A DNA stretch of 64,000 nt from Comamonadaceae bacterium PBBC1 (GCA_002256145.1 NKIP01000005.1:189618-253617); one strand, 5' to 3'; positions 26,247 to 35,912 are shown, counted from the stretch's first letter. Made by a program: numbers and translations. Notes: generated by a model not told the origin, from the letters alone.

Positions 26247-28016
26247 ATGTCAAATCATTTACGACTTAAAGGGGCTATGGCTTCATTAACTATGGCGACA
26301 ATCCTGTCAGGTTGCGGGGGTGTAGACACAGTGAATGGGGCGCTGATTCCTGCATGTGATCCGGGAACGGATGTTGTCGGTACTTGGAAAGTCATTGCAA
26401 ATAACATCACGTCCATACCGGATTCAGATCAACTTAATTTCTTCAGCTATAACCAACCATCAGTGAATGAAGAAGGACTTGTAGTTTTCAGAGCGAGGGC
26501 GAAGAGTGCCAGTGGTCAAGAAGGAGATATTCAAAGAGGAATCTATGCTGCCGATGCGTGCGCATTCAAAACCTCTGTCTATGCGATTGCCAATGCAGGA
26601 AGTACGATGGTCCCAGAACCCAACAACAATGCCGCAACCTTTAACGAATTCCCGTCAATTCCGAGGATTGACTTGGGTTCCAGTCTGATCGCGACGCGAG
26701 GCCAGTCTGCGCCAGTATGGACCTATACGGATAGTTTGGGGGCAAGTACTAAAGTTGGCACCTCCGGATTGTTTGTCAAGATGGCATCGGGGCTGGCGAC
26801 AGGTGTTAGCTTGTTGGGGAATGTGATTGATTTTGCACATATGCAGGTACCAGATGCCAGTAAAACAGGAATTAAATTCGATCAATTTCCTGGCTCACCG
26901 AGCGCATCAGACGGCAAATATCTTGTATTCAAGGGTAATTACACAGACGGAATTTCGAAAACAGGTGTTTTTTTCAGAGATCTGAAAACTGTAAATTCAC
27001 CTGTCATCGCGATTGCCGACAGCAATACGGTGATTCCTCCATCAGCAACAAACCTTAACAATACGGCCAGCATCATGTTTGGGTCTACTGCGCCTCCAAG
27101 CGCCGCTAAAGGTAAAGTTGTATTTGTGGGTTTGGACAATGAGCAGGCACCGAGTATGGGTGGCATCTATATGTCTGTAATTGCCCACAAGCCTGAATTG
27201 GATGCATTGGTGCAGATTGGTGATCCAGTACCTCAAAATATTGATCCAACATTGGCATCGAAATTCACGCATATTGGTGAAGGCCTTGCCTTCGATGGGC
27301 GATATGTTGCTTTTTGGGCTGCATGGGCTACTTCGCCGAGCAATCCAACGGGTCAGCCTGGACCGGGCATGCATAGAGCCAATTTGGCCTGTCCGACAGA
27401 TGGTGATAAAGACTTGAAGGCAGCATGCCTTGCGGGTAGTGATAAGGATGGCGGTGGGCTTCCAAGTGGATTCACAGCGGTTGATGTGCCAGATAACCAA
27501 GGAATATTTGTTGTTGACACAACAACAAAGGTCACTTTGATGGTTGCCCGTGCAGATTTCAATAACACGGCTGGCGCATTCAACGGTTTCATGTATTGGA
27601 CCTACTCGGGCTCAACACAGGGTGGGGATGCAGAGCCTCCACATTGGCGTTCGTCGGCATTTGCTGCTGTTGATGGCAGTCGTGGTGTGATTTTTAAAGG
27701 ATCACCAAACACACCAATGTCAATCGGGAATTCTGGTATTTACGGTGCTACTTATTTGGGCGGCTCTGTTGGTTCGATATTCAAAGTTGTAACGACAGGT
27801 GACCTCATTAGCACCTTGGACCCGTCCGCGCCAGCTGGATCACCCATCACATCCGTGAGCATTGAACGCGAGGCCCTTCGCAACGGTTGGTTGGCACTGA
27901 CAGCGTCCTCCGCGGATTGGGCTGGTGCCTACGTGAGCTACTTTCCAAAGGTATTCCATTTGGGCGCTTCTTTGCCCGATCAACCAAGCATCTCAAGTCT
28001 AATTTTGGGTAATTAG
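26247..28016 (+). CDS. Large putative lipoprotein of unknown function
   Basis: 589 residues. A lipoprotein signal ends in ILSGCGG (cysteine at residue 23). The rest has repeating beta-type blocks such as NEEGLVVFRARA, SDGKYLVFKGNY, AAKGKVVFVGLD, FDGRYVAFWAAW and SRGVIFKGSP, each about 80-100 residues apart. This is like the beta-propeller or choice-of-anchor repeat proteins in which each blade has the pattern G-x-VVF. Probably an outer-membrane or surface protein. The codons are more AT-rich than in core genes. RBS AAAGGTG upstream of the ATG. Confidence 0.65.
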   Translation: MSNHLRLKGAMASLTMATILSGCGGVDTVNGALIPACDPGTDVVGTWKVIANNITSIPDSDQLNFFSYNQPSVNEEGLVVFRARAKSASGQEGDIQRGIYAADACAFKTSVYAIANAGSTMVPEPNNNAATFNEFPSIPRIDLGSSLIATRGQSAPVWTYTDSLGASTKVGTSGLFVKMASGLATGVSLLGNVIDFAHMQVPDASKTGIKFDQFPGSPSASDGKYLVFKGNYTDGISKTGVFFRDLKTVNSPVIAIADSNTVIPPSATNLNNTASIMFGSTAPPSAAKGKVVFVGLDNEQAPSMGGIYMSVIAHKPELDALVQIGDPVPQNIDPTLASKFTHIGEGLAFDGRYVAFWAAWATSPSNPTGQPGPGMHRANLACPTDGDKDLKAACLAGSDKDGGGLPSGFTAVDVPDNQGIFVVDTTTKVTLMVARADFNNTAGAFNGFMYWTYSGSTQGGDAEPPHWRSSAFAAVDGSRGVIFKGSPNTPMSIGNSGIYGATYLGGSVGSIFKVVTTGDLISTLDPSAPAGSPITSVSIEREALRNGWLALTASSADWAGAYVSYFPKVFHLGASLPDQPSISSLILGN

Positions 28017-28284
28017 TAGGCTGCGAAGGATGCAGTGTGTTTTTACTTTGGCGGTATGGACAAGAGACAGTCATCTTCAATGAGCATCTCCGTGATTAGG
28101 ACTTTCGCAGCGACATACTCAGGCACGCGCTGATGGATGGGGTGAAAGTCTGAAACGATGTCCTATTCGTCATGGTGAAAACATCACCGGCAATCAAGCG
28201 GTTAGGATGACAACAAAACCCTGGGACACTGGACTTAACGCTGCTACAGAAGCCCGATGTTCACCTGTGAGTACTTGATCGAGG

Positions 28285-28496
28285 TCAAACCGCCCCCTGC
28301 CGCCACACGCTGTCGTCTTGTGGTTCACGCCAAGCAATCGCCAGTACCGCCTTGGAAAATACGGCTCCAATTTCAACAAATTCAATCGAGTCGGTTGGCA
28401 AAAGGGTTGAATCACCCGGCTGACCAGAACGTGCTTTTGCCAGGCCACGGGTTTCACAGCAGCCCATCTGGTCAAAGCCAGCGATGTCAGGCGCAA
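28285..28496 (-). pseudogene. Frameshifted TIGR02450 family gene
   Basis: Minus-strand frame one reads SLALTRWAAVKPVAWQKHV, then LVSRVIQP. After a 1-nt deletion near 28395-28410 the similarity continues in another frame as LPTDSIEFVEIGAVFSKAVL and AIAWREPQDDSVWRQGAV, ending at a stop. The intact paralog at 19131-19352 has the same segments in one frame (SRVIQPIHPTDPIE, WRELQNDSVWRQGWV). The N-terminal start is also altered. The 268 bp to its left contain no recognised gene. Confidence 0.8.
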
Positions 28497-28517
28497 AGGT
28501 GAAGGGTGTGAACGCCC

Positions 28518-29723
28518 TTAGCGCATGCTCTGCACTTCCCGCGCCACCGCATCGGCCAACTCGATCACCGCCATGGCGTAGTAGCTGCTCCAGTTGTAGC
28601 GCGTGATGGCGTAAAAGTTTTCGGTGCCGGCCACGTAGCTGGGGCTGTCGTTGCCGTTGCGCAGCTCAATCAGGGCCAAGGGGCCGGGGTGTTGCAGGGC
28701 TTCACCTTGCAATGTTGCACCTTTGGCGGTGAAGCTGTGGACACTGAAGGTGGGCAAGATATCTGGGGCGAGCAGGGCGTCCATGTCGGTTTGGCCGGGC
28801 ACCAGCGTCACGGGGTAGTGGGTGGGCATGCCGCTGCGCCACTGAAAGGCTTTGAAGTAATTGGCCACCGAGCCGATGGCGTCGGCAGGGCTGGCAAACA
28901 GGTCAATGCGCCCATCACCATCAAAGTCGACGGCATGGCGTGCCCAGCTCGAGGGCATGAACTGCGGCAAACCCATGGCACCGGCATAACTGCCTCGTAT
29001 GGCCAAGGGGTCTGTTGCACTGCGCGAGGTCAGCAACAAAAATTGCTCCAGCTCAGAGCGGAAATAAGCCTGTCGCTCGGCTGCTCTGGGGTGAGCACTT
29101 GGAAAGTGAAAGGCCAAGGTGCTCAGCGCGTCAATGATGCGGAAGCTGCCCGTGTTTTGACCATACAGGGTTTCCACCCCAATGATGCCCACGATGATGG
29201 CTGCGGGCACACCGTACTCGCGTTCGGCCCTTTCAAGGGTGCTGCGGTGGGTTTGCCAAAAGCGTGCGCCAGATTGAACACGGATGGGTTCGATGAAGCG
29301 GGCTCGGTAGGCGGCCCAGTTTTTGGCGCTAGGACTGCTGGGCGGCAGGACTAGCTTTTCAATGGAGGGCAGGCGTTTGGCTTGGTTCAGCGTTTTTTCT
29401 ACCCAAAGTGGGTCGAGCTGAAGACGGATAGCGGCATCCTGGGCCCAGGTCTGGGTGAGGGCAGTGTCCAGGCTCAAGGCCGAAAGCGTGGGGGTAGGTG
29501 ACCGTGCGCGGGTGTTTTTGGCGCTGGGTTTGGCGGGTTTGTGCTTGTGCGACCCTGCTTGTTTCTTTGGGCCGCTGGCTTGGCGTTCAGGTGCTTGTGC
29601 TTGAGCGGCCAGGGGCAGGCTCAACGCGATGGCCAAGCCCATCGACAAAGGCCAGCTCAACAGGCGCATGCTTTGGCGGAAACTGGGGGGGCTGCTGACC
29701 AAAAAGTATGTGTTTTTTTTCAT
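28518..29723 (-). CDS. mltB: Lytic murein transglycosylase B
   Basis: 401 residues. Cleaves the peptidoglycan MurNAc-GlcNAc bond with 1,6-anhydro product formation. The catalytic glutamate is Glu184 in IIGVETLYGQNTG; the fold motifs SYAGAMGLPQFMPSSW and DFDGDGRIDLF are clear, and NFYAITRYN near the C-terminus is typical. Cleavable signal peptide (LSMGLAIALSLPLAAQAQA) with no lipobox, then a basic linker rich in Lys/Pro (about residues 48-75). Soluble periplasmic or membrane-associated. Confidence 0.92.
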   Translation of the reverse strand: MKKNTYFLVSSPPSFRQSMRLLSWPLSMGLAIALSLPLAAQAQAPERQASGPKKQAGSHKHKPAKPSAKNTRARSPTPTLSALSLDTALTQTWAQDAAIRLQLDPLWVEKTLNQAKRLPSIEKLVLPPSSPSAKNWAAYRARFIEPIRVQSGARFWQTHRSTLERAEREYGVPAAIIVGIIGVETLYGQNTGSFRIIDALSTLAFHFPSAHPRAAERQAYFRSELEQFLLLTSRSATDPLAIRGSYAGAMGLPQFMPSSWARHAVDFDGDGRIDLFASPADAIGSVANYFKAFQWRSGMPTHYPVTLVPGQTDMDALLAPDILPTFSVHSFTAKGATLQGEALQHPGPLALIELRNGNDSPSYVAGTENFYAITRYNWSSYYAMAVIELADAVAREVQSMR

Positions 29724-29842
29724 TGGCAGAGAGTTTAAACGCCAGGGGACTGGGCGCGTGATAAGCTGAAACCATCAAAACTGGTGCAACTCAATAAAAG
29801 CAAAGCTGCCTTCAAGGTGGCAGCATTCTGGAAGACAAAACC

Positions 29843-30796
29843 ATGGGCGCGACAGGCTATTTCACACATCCCGCTTGCTGGAAACACGAGATGGGCCCAG
29901 GCCACCCGGAGTGCCCCGAGCGTTTGGGTGCCATTGAAGACAGGCTGCTCATCAGCGGTGTGGACATGGCTTTGCAAAGGCGTGAGCCTGGCCCCGCTGC
30001 TTTGGCCGACATTGAGCTGGCCCATGGGCGCATGCATGTGGCGGCTTTGCGGGGTTTGGGCGATGCCTTGCGCGAAGACATGGCCGCAGGCGGGCCCACA
30101 CACACCGCGCTCGATCCCGACACCTTGATCAATGCCCACACTTGGGAGGCCGCCTTGCTTTCTGCGGGCGCGGCCATCGATGCCACCGATGCGGTGCTGG
30201 CAGGCGAACTGGAGAACGCGTTTTGCGCCACGCGTCCGCCGGGACACCACGCGTGTCGGGACAAGGCCATGGGATTTTGCTTTTTCAACAATGTGGCCAT
30301 TGCGGCCAAATACGCCGTCGAGCGCCATGGCCTCAAAAGGGTGGCCATTGTGGACTTTGATGTGCACCACGGCAACGGCACCGAAGACATCGTGGCTGGC
30401 GATGAGCGGATATTGATGGTCAGCTTTTTTCAGCACCCCTTTTATCCGGAGGGGGGGTCACAGTCCAGTGCCCCTAATTTGGTGAATTTACCGGTGCCCG
30501 CTTACACGCGGGGCATGGACATTCGCGAGTTGGTGGACATGATGTGGTTGCCCCGGCTGGAGGCGCACCGGCCCGAGCTGATTTTCATCAGTGCAGGTTT
30601 TGACGCGCACCGCGAAGACGACATGGGGCAGATGGGCCTGGTGGAGCAGGACTATGCCTGGATCACCCAGCGCATCAAGGATGTGGCGTTGCGCCATGCC
30701 AAGGGCCGCATCGTCAGTTGCCTGGAGGGCGGCTACAACCTGAGTGCCTTGGGGCGCAGTGTCGAGGCGCATTTGCGGGTTTTGGCCGATGTGTAA
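29843..30796 (+). CDS. Histone deacetylase family protein (class II-like amidohydrolase)
   Basis: 317 residues. Zinc-dependent deacetylase fold of the AcuC/HdaH/acetylpolyamine amidohydrolase group. The motifs occur in order: RPPGHHACRDKAMGFCFFNN, VDFDVHHGNGTEDI (Asp and His zinc ligands), SAGFDAHREDDMG and CLEGGYNLSALG. Substrate in bacteria uncertain (acetylated protein, polyamine or small molecule). ATG at 29843 follows a purine-rich GAAGA. Convergent/divergent context gives no specific partner. Confidence 0.9.
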   Translation: MGATGYFTHPACWKHEMGPGHPECPERLGAIEDRLLISGVDMALQRREPGPAALADIELAHGRMHVAALRGLGDALREDMAAGGPTHTALDPDTLINAHTWEAALLSAGAAIDATDAVLAGELENAFCATRPPGHHACRDKAMGFCFFNNVAIAAKYAVERHGLKRVAIVDFDVHHGNGTEDIVAGDERILMVSFFQHPFYPEGGSQSSAPNLVNLPVPAYTRGMDIRELVDMMWLPRLEAHRPELIFISAGFDAHREDDMGQMGLVEQDYAWITQRIKDVALRHAKGRIVSCLEGGYNLSALGRSVEAHLRVLADV

Positions 30797-30872
30797 AGCC
30801 TGAAGGCCCCATCACTTGCTTTTTGGAGCAGGGGCAAGGTCTTGGCGGGTCGGGTTTGGGCACAATGGGCGG

Positions 30873-31673
30873 ATGAGCCAAATGCCTTTACCCCAATCCA
30901 CCGATGGGCTGCTGCACGAGCGCGATGCGCTGGGTGTGCACCGCCTGACCCTCAACAGCCCCGCCAGCTTCAACACCTTGAGCGAGGCCATGCTCGATGC
31001 GCTGCAGCAGGCGCTGAACGCCATTGCCCAAGACGAACAGGCTCGCGTGGTGGTGCTGGGTGCTGCGGGCAAGGCGTTTTGCGCTGGCCACAACCTCAAG
31101 GAAATGCGGGCTCAGCCCGAGCTGGCCTATTACCAAAAACTGTTTGCCCAATGCAGCCGCATGATGCTGTCCATCCAGAATTTGCCGGTGCCCGTCATTG
31201 CCCGTGTGCAAGGCCTGGCCACAGCGGCTGGATGCCAGTTGGTGGCGCAGTGTGATTTGGCGGTCTCGGTCGACACGGCCCGCTTTGGGGTCAACGGCAT
31301 CGACGTGGGGCTGTTTTGTGCCACCCCCAGCGTGCCGCTGGTGCGCAACATGCACGCCAAGCAGGCCATGGAAATGTTGCTCACGGGGGGCTTTATTTCG
31401 GCCGACGAGGCCCGAGGCCGTGGTTTGGTCAACCGCGTGTGCGCCGCCTCCGAGCTGGATGCTCAGGTCGATGAACTGGTCAGCGCCATTTTGTCCAAGC
31501 CGCGCGAGGCCGTGCGTTTGGGCAAGGCCTTGTTTTACCAGCAACGCGAAATGGGCATCGCAGCGGCCTACCAACTGGCAGGGCAGACCATGGCGTGCAA
31601 CATGGTGCACGACGATGCGCAAGAGGGCGTGTTGGCCTTCATTGAGAAAAGGACACCCTCATGGCGAGCCTGA
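30873..31673 (+). CDS. Enoyl-CoA hydratase/isomerase family protein
   Basis: 266 residues of the crotonase fold. AFCAGHNLKEM supplies the first oxyanion-hole/acyl-CoA contact, and VQGLATAAGCQLVAQCDLAVS the second. The catalytic Glu positions are partly altered (GLFCATPSVPLVRNM), so the exact reaction is open. Start at 30873; the upstream 19 codons are unlike the family. It overlaps the mechanosensitive channel gene by 13 bp and is probably cotranscribed. Confidence 0.88.
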   Translation: MSQMPLPQSTDGLLHERDALGVHRLTLNSPASFNTLSEAMLDALQQALNAIAQDEQARVVVLGAAGKAFCAGHNLKEMRAQPELAYYQKLFAQCSRMMLSIQNLPVPVIARVQGLATAAGCQLVAQCDLAVSVDTARFGVNGIDVGLFCATPSVPLVRNMHAKQAMEMLLTGGFISADEARGRGLVNRVCAASELDAQVDELVSAILSKPREAVRLGKALFYQQREMGIAAAYQLAGQTMACNMVHDDAQEGVLAFIEKRTPSWRA

Positions 31674-32953
31674 AATCGTTGCACATCGCCGACCCCTTGA
31701 TCTGGCTGGAGGTCTTGGTCCGGGCCGAATCGCTGCAGGTGCTGGCGGCCTTTGCGGTGTGCATTGCATTGGCCTGGTCGATGACGTGGGGCGTTCGCAA
31801 GGCTTTTGCAGGTCAGGAGTTGTCGATTTTGCTGGGGCGACGCTTGATTGACGGGGTGTTGTTTCCGATCCTCTTGCTGGGCCTGACCTTTGCAGCCCGA
31901 ACCCTCTTGACCGATGCGCAACCGGTGGCCTTGTTTGGCATTTTGTTGCCGGTTTGCATGTCCTTGGCCTTGATTCGTTTTGGTGTCAAGGTGTTGCAAG
32001 TGGCCTTTGGTCAGGCCCCCTTTGTGCGGGTGCTGGAGCGCACGATTTCGTGGCTGGCCTGGGGGGCGGTGGTGCTGTGGGTCACCGGCATCTTGCCCTT
32101 GCTCTTGGAGGAGCTCGATCAAATTCAATGGAAAGTGGGGGGGTCACTGCTGTCGGTACGCACCCTGATTGAAGGGGCGCTCACCGCCGGTGCGGTGCTG
32201 ATTGTCACTTTGTGGGTGTCGGCGGCCATTGAGGCGCGCTTGCTCAAATCGGCCACGGGCGGCGACTTGTCGCTGCGCAAGGTCATCAGCAACACGGTGC
32301 GGGCGCTGCTCATGTTTGTGGGTTTGTTGCTGGCACTGTCTTCGGTGGGCATTGACCTGACCGCCTTGTCGGTGCTGGGGGGCGCGGTGGGCGTGGGCAT
32401 TGGCTTTGGCCTGCAAAAACTGGCCTCCAATTACGTCAGCGGATTTGTCATTTTGGCTGAACGCAGCATGCGCATTGGCGACATGGTGTTGGTGGATGGT
32501 TTTGAGGGCCGCATTGTGGACATCAAGGCCCGCTACACCGTGATCCGTGCGCTCAACGGCCGTGAATCCATCGTGCCCAATGAGTTTTTGATCATCAACC
32601 GGGTGGAAAACTTCACCCTGATGGACCCCAAGTTGTCGCAAACCACCGTGGTCTCGGTGGCCTACGACAGCGATGTGGACTTGGTGCGGCGGCTCTTGAT
32701 CGAGGCCTGCGAAAGCCAGGAGCGGGTGCTCAAAGACCCCGCGCCCAATGCCTTTTTGAGCCAGTTTGGGGCCGATGGCCTGGAGTTCACCGTGAGTTAC
32801 TGGATTGCCGACCCCGAAAACGGTCAACTGGCTTTGAAGTCGACCATCAACATGTTGATTTTGGCCGCGCTGCGTGAGCACCGGATCGAGATCCCGTACC
32901 CGCAGCGCGTGATGCACATGGTCAATCCATCATCGAAGGTAACCACAAACTGA
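31661..32953 (+). CDS. Mechanosensitive ion channel (MscS family)
   Basis: 430 residues. Several N-terminal transmembrane helices, then the pore-lining helix and beta domain: SVLGGAVGVGIGFGLQKLAS, NYVSGFVILAERSMRIGDMV, and RYTVIRALNGRESIVPNEF with the SxxxxN pattern of MscS. Opens on membrane tension to release osmolytes. It overlaps the enoyl-CoA hydratase by 13 bp. Its last 32 bp overlap the 3' end of the convergent TRAP permease gene. Confidence 0.9.
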   Translation: MASLKSLHIADPLIWLEVLVRAESLQVLAAFAVCIALAWSMTWGVRKAFAGQELSILLGRRLIDGVLFPILLLGLTFAARTLLTDAQPVALFGILLPVCMSLALIRFGVKVLQVAFGQAPFVRVLERTISWLAWGAVVLWVTGILPLLLEELDQIQWKVGGSLLSVRTLIEGALTAGAVLIVTLWVSAAIEARLLKSATGGDLSLRKVISNTVRALLMFVGLLLALSSVGIDLTALSVLGGAVGVGIGFGLQKLASNYVSGFVILAERSMRIGDMVLVDGFEGRIVDIKARYTVIRALNGRESIVPNEFLIINRVENFTLMDPKLSQTTVVSVAYDSDVDLVRRLLIEACESQERVLKDPAPNAFLSQFGADGLEFTVSYWIADPENGQLALKSTINMLILAALREHRIEIPYPQRVMHMVNPSSKVTTN

Positions 32954-34214
32954 TTTGCGGGAAGGCCAGCAAAATGCCCAAGGTGATGACGAGCACCAGC
33001 ACCATGGGCCAGACGCCTCGGAAAATGGTGCCCAGCCCCACTTTGGGCAGCAAGGTGTTGAGCACAAACAAGTTCATGCCCACCGGTGGCGAGATCAGGC
33101 CAATCTGAATCACCATGACAATCAGCACGCCAAACCAGACCGGGTCAAAACCCAGTTGCACCACGATCGGAAAGAACAGCGGAATGGTCAGCAGCACCAT
33201 GGTCAGCTCTTCCATCACGGTGCCCAGCAGCACATAAATCAGCATCATCGCGGCCACGATCATGATGGGCGACAGGCCCAGTCCGGTGATCCAGTCCTTG
33301 AGCTCAAAAGGCAAGCTGGTGTAGTTGACGAAGTTTGCAAAAATGGTGGCTGCAATCAGCAAGGTGAACAGCATGGCCGTGGTTCGGGCCGATTCGACCA
33401 AGACGTCCATGAGCACCTTGGGGCTCAAGGCCTTGCGGGCCAGGGCAAACAAAAAGGCCCCCATGGCCCCCATGCCAGCACCTTCGGTGGCGGTGAAAAA
33501 GCCGCCGTAAATGCCGCCCAAAACCAGCACCACCAGCAGCAAAACGCCCCAGATGTCGCGCACCGCAGTCAAACGCTCCGACCAGCTGAATTTCTCGCCA
33601 GCCGGGGCGTGTTCGGGGTCGTGCCAGGTCATGAACACCACAGCCACCATCATCAGCACGGCGGTCAAGATGCCGGGTAATACCCCGGCCGCAAACAGTT
33701 TGCCAATGTGGGTCTCGGTGATGATGCCGTAGATCACCAAAATGGTGGACGGCGGAATCATGATGCCCAGTGTGCCGCCTGCAGCAATCACCCCGGTGGA
33801 CATGGCATCGCTGTAGCCCAGCTTTTTCATGGAAGGGTAGGCCACTTTGCTCATGGTGGCGGCGGTGGCAATGGACGAGCCACAAATGGCCCCAAAACCA
33901 GCGCATGCGGCAATGGTGGCATGTGCCAGGCCCCCTCGGCGGTGGCCAATGAAGGTGTAGGCGGCGTGAAACAACTCGTGCGCCAAACCGGCACGGGCCA
34001 CAAAATTGCCCATCAAGATGAACAGCGGGATCACCGACAAGGTGTAGGCAAATCCGGTTTCGTGCACCACTTGCGCGGTGCTGGCCAAGGCGGGCATCCA
34101 GCCCCGTGTCAGGCCAATGCCCACAATGCCGACCAAGCCCATGGAAAAAGCCAAGGGCATCCGCATCAAGGCCAAGACAAAAATGGCCAAAAATCCAAGC
34201 AAAGCTTCGGTCAC
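32922..34214 (-). CDS. dctM: TRAP transporter large permease (DctM)
   Basis: 430 residues, about 12 transmembrane helices, matching the usual DctM length. Landmarks: MRMPLAFSMGLVGIVGIGLT, AGFGAICGSSIATAATMSKVA, AAGGTLGIMIPPSTILVIYG, and the C-terminal GLISPPVGMNLFVLN. Forms a sodium-driven importer with DctQ and DctP. The GTG start at 34214 overlaps the stop of dctQ by 4 bp (GTGA). The frame is open to 34475 but that is the shadow of dctQ. Convergent overlap with the MscS gene. Confidence 0.93.
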   Translation of the reverse strand: MTEALLGFLAIFVLALMRMPLAFSMGLVGIVGIGLTRGWMPALASTAQVVHETGFAYTLSVIPLFILMGNFVARAGLAHELFHAAYTFIGHRRGGLAHATIAACAGFGAICGSSIATAATMSKVAYPSMKKLGYSDAMSTGVIAAGGTLGIMIPPSTILVIYGIITETHIGKLFAAGVLPGILTAVLMMVAVVFMTWHDPEHAPAGEKFSWSERLTAVRDIWGVLLLVVLVLGGIYGGFFTATEGAGMGAMGAFLFALARKALSPKVLMDVLVESARTTAMLFTLLIAATIFANFVNYTSLPFELKDWITGLGLSPIMIVAAMMLIYVLLGTVMEELTMVLLTIPLFFPIVVQLGFDPVWFGVLIVMVIQIGLISPPVGMNLFVLNTLLPKVGLGTIFRGVWPMVLVLVITLGILLAFPQISLWLPSMMD

Positions 34215-34696
34215 AGTGTGCCCCCTTCTGAGGATTCTTCTTCTTGGGCAGACCCAAAAGCCTTGATCAGGTGCACCAGCCCCGTCAGGCCACACAAAAT
34301 GCCCATGCCTTGGATGAAAGGAGCTTTTGTGATTTTCAGTTGTGCCGTGGTCTCGCCAGTGATGGCAAATTCCGAGCCGGTGCGCCACATCAGGTAGGCC
34401 AAGCCAAACAACAAAGCTGCACACACCAAATTGACCAAAGCCCGTTGAAAGCGCTGCAAAAATGGCGCAATCCAAGCGTCCAGTGAGTCAAAAACCACAT
34501 GCTCGCCTTTCATGGAGACCAGCGGCAAGGCACCAAAAATGACCACGACCATCAGCAATTCGGTCAGCTCCAATGAACCTGTGATGGATTGAGACAAGAG
34601 CTTGCGCCCCGAGACGTCCAAAAAAGTCAACACCATGATGGCCAACAAGGCCAGGCCGGACAAGCCGCCGCACAACAATTCGAGATTCTTTTTCAC
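34211..34696 (-). CDS. dctQ: TRAP transporter small permease (DctQ)
   Basis: 161 residues, four predicted helices. ELLCGGLSGLALLAIMVLTF, DVSGRKLLSQSITGSLELTE and the LMVVVIFGALPLVSMKGEHV segment are characteristic of DctQ. Middle gene of dctP-dctQ-dctM, translationally coupled to dctM. Confidence 0.92.
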   Translation of the reverse strand: MKKNLELLCGGLSGLALLAIMVLTFLDVSGRKLLSQSITGSLELTELLMVVVIFGALPLVSMKGEHVVFDSLDAWIAPFLQRFQRALVNLVCAALLFGLAYLMWRTGSEFAITGETTAQLKITKAPFIQGMGILCGLTGLVHLIKAFGSAQEEESSEGGTL

Positions 34697-34709
34697 ATTT
34701 CACCCAAAC

Positions 34710-34742
34710 AAAAAAACGGCACCTGCTGTGTTGGCAGGTACC
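34710..34742 (-). terminator. Intercistronic terminator/attenuator between dctP and dctQ
   Basis: On the minus strand, a 9-bp stem with one wobble (34718-34726 with 34734-34742) and a 7-nt loop is followed by a run of seven T. It lies 58 bp after the dctP stop and 14 bp before dctQ. It probably lets the binding protein be made in excess over the permease. Confidence 0.8.
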
Positions 34743-34800
34743 GCCGATGGCCAAAGGTCTTTGGCCCTGGTGCGAGAGACCAGGGCCGCATGCATGATGT

Positions 34801-35817
34801 TTACTTTTGCAGCTTGGCAATTTCAGCGCGGAACTCAGACAAAGTGCCTGCTGGGTCTTTCAGACCTTTTGCTTTGGCCGCTTGTGCCCAGTCGCGTTCG
34901 AGTTTGCTCACACGCACCGTCACACCGCTGACAAAACCGTTGTCGGCTTTGATGACTTTGACGCCGTTCTTTTGCATATTGGCCAAAGCCAGATCGTCCA
35001 CGCGGTCCCAGGATTTGCCAAAGCGGCTGGCCACGGCGTCGCCGGACAGTTCATCCACGGCTTTTTTGTCTTCGGCCGACAAGGCGTTGTACTTGGCCGG
35101 GTTCATCATGAAGACAAAGCTGGTGTTGTACAGCCCACCGGGAAAGGTGGTGGCGTGCTTGATGATCTTGTCGATCTTGAAGGAATCGGTGGATTCGGCT
35201 GGGAACAAGGTGCCATCCATCACACCGCTGGACAGCAATTCATAAGAGTCTGGTGCGGGTTTGAGGGTGACGTTCATGTCCAGGGTTTTTGAAATTTCGT
35301 TCACCATGCCACCGCCTACCCGAAACTTCAGACCCGACAGGTCTTCCACTTTGGTGATGGGTTTTTTGGTGTTGAAAACAATGCCTGGGCCGTGGGTGAA
35401 GTAACCCAGCACTTTCACGCCAGCATGTTCGGCTGTGAATTCTGGGTGCTTGCTGGCGATGCGGTTAAAGGCCACTGACAAAGGCTCGGCGCGGTCACCC
35501 AAAAATGGAAACTCCGCCATTTGGGTCAACACAAAGCGACCGGGGGTGTAGCCATGCACGGTGAACGAAACGTCAACCAAGCCGTTCTTGACCGCATCAA
35601 AGGTGCCAGGTGCGGGTGTTACCGCGCGGGGCAGGATGTTGCAGCGCACGCGGTTGGAGGTTTTGGCGGTGAGCGCATCGCACCATTCCTTTTGCGCCAC
35701 GGTCAGGCCATGTGTAGGGGGCACCCAGCTGGACACGGTCAACACGGTTTGGGCTTGGACCGCGCCACCCCAGCAGGTCAAAGTGGCCAAGGCCAGCATC
35801 GTCAGGTTTTTTTTCAT
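34801..35817 (-). CDS. dctP: TRAP transporter substrate-binding protein (DctP)
   Basis: 338 residues with a Sec signal (KKNLTMLALATLTCWGGAVQAQ). Periplasmic receptor; DctP residues LKFRVGGGMVNEISK and MDGTLFPAESTDSFKI are visible, including the conserved arginine in FRVGGG that binds the carboxylate. The ligand is probably a small organic acid, not identifiable here. Start at ATG 35817 with a GGAGAG box. First gene of a three-gene TRAP operon, divergent from etfB. Confidence 0.92.
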   Translation of the reverse strand: MKKNLTMLALATLTCWGGAVQAQTVLTVSSWVPPTHGLTVAQKEWCDALTAKTSNRVRCNILPRAVTPAPGTFDAVKNGLVDVSFTVHGYTPGRFVLTQMAEFPFLGDRAEPLSVAFNRIASKHPEFTAEHAGVKVLGYFTHGPGIVFNTKKPITKVEDLSGLKFRVGGGMVNEISKTLDMNVTLKPAPDSYELLSSGVMDGTLFPAESTDSFKIDKIIKHATTFPGGLYNTSFVFMMNPAKYNALSAEDKKAVDELSGDAVASRFGKSWDRVDDLALANMQKNGVKVIKADNGFVSGVTVRVSKLERDWAQAAKAKGLKDPAGTLSEFRAEIAKLQK

Positions 35818-35896
35818 GCGTCTCTCCATCAAAGTGACAAAAAAATCAAAATATCTGGATACTCGCCAGATTGCCCAGAATCCTAACCTGTAATGC

Positions 35897-35912
35897 CCGA
35901 CCGATTGGTCGG
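35897..35912. promoter_or_regulatory. Palindrome between dctP and etfB (TetR-type operator candidate)
   Basis: CCGACC-GATT-GGTCGG, a perfect 6-bp inverted repeat with 4-nt spacer, 80 bp upstream of dctP. Palindromes built on GACC/GGTC are typical of TetR-family operators; the regulator is unknown. Confidence 0.45.
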
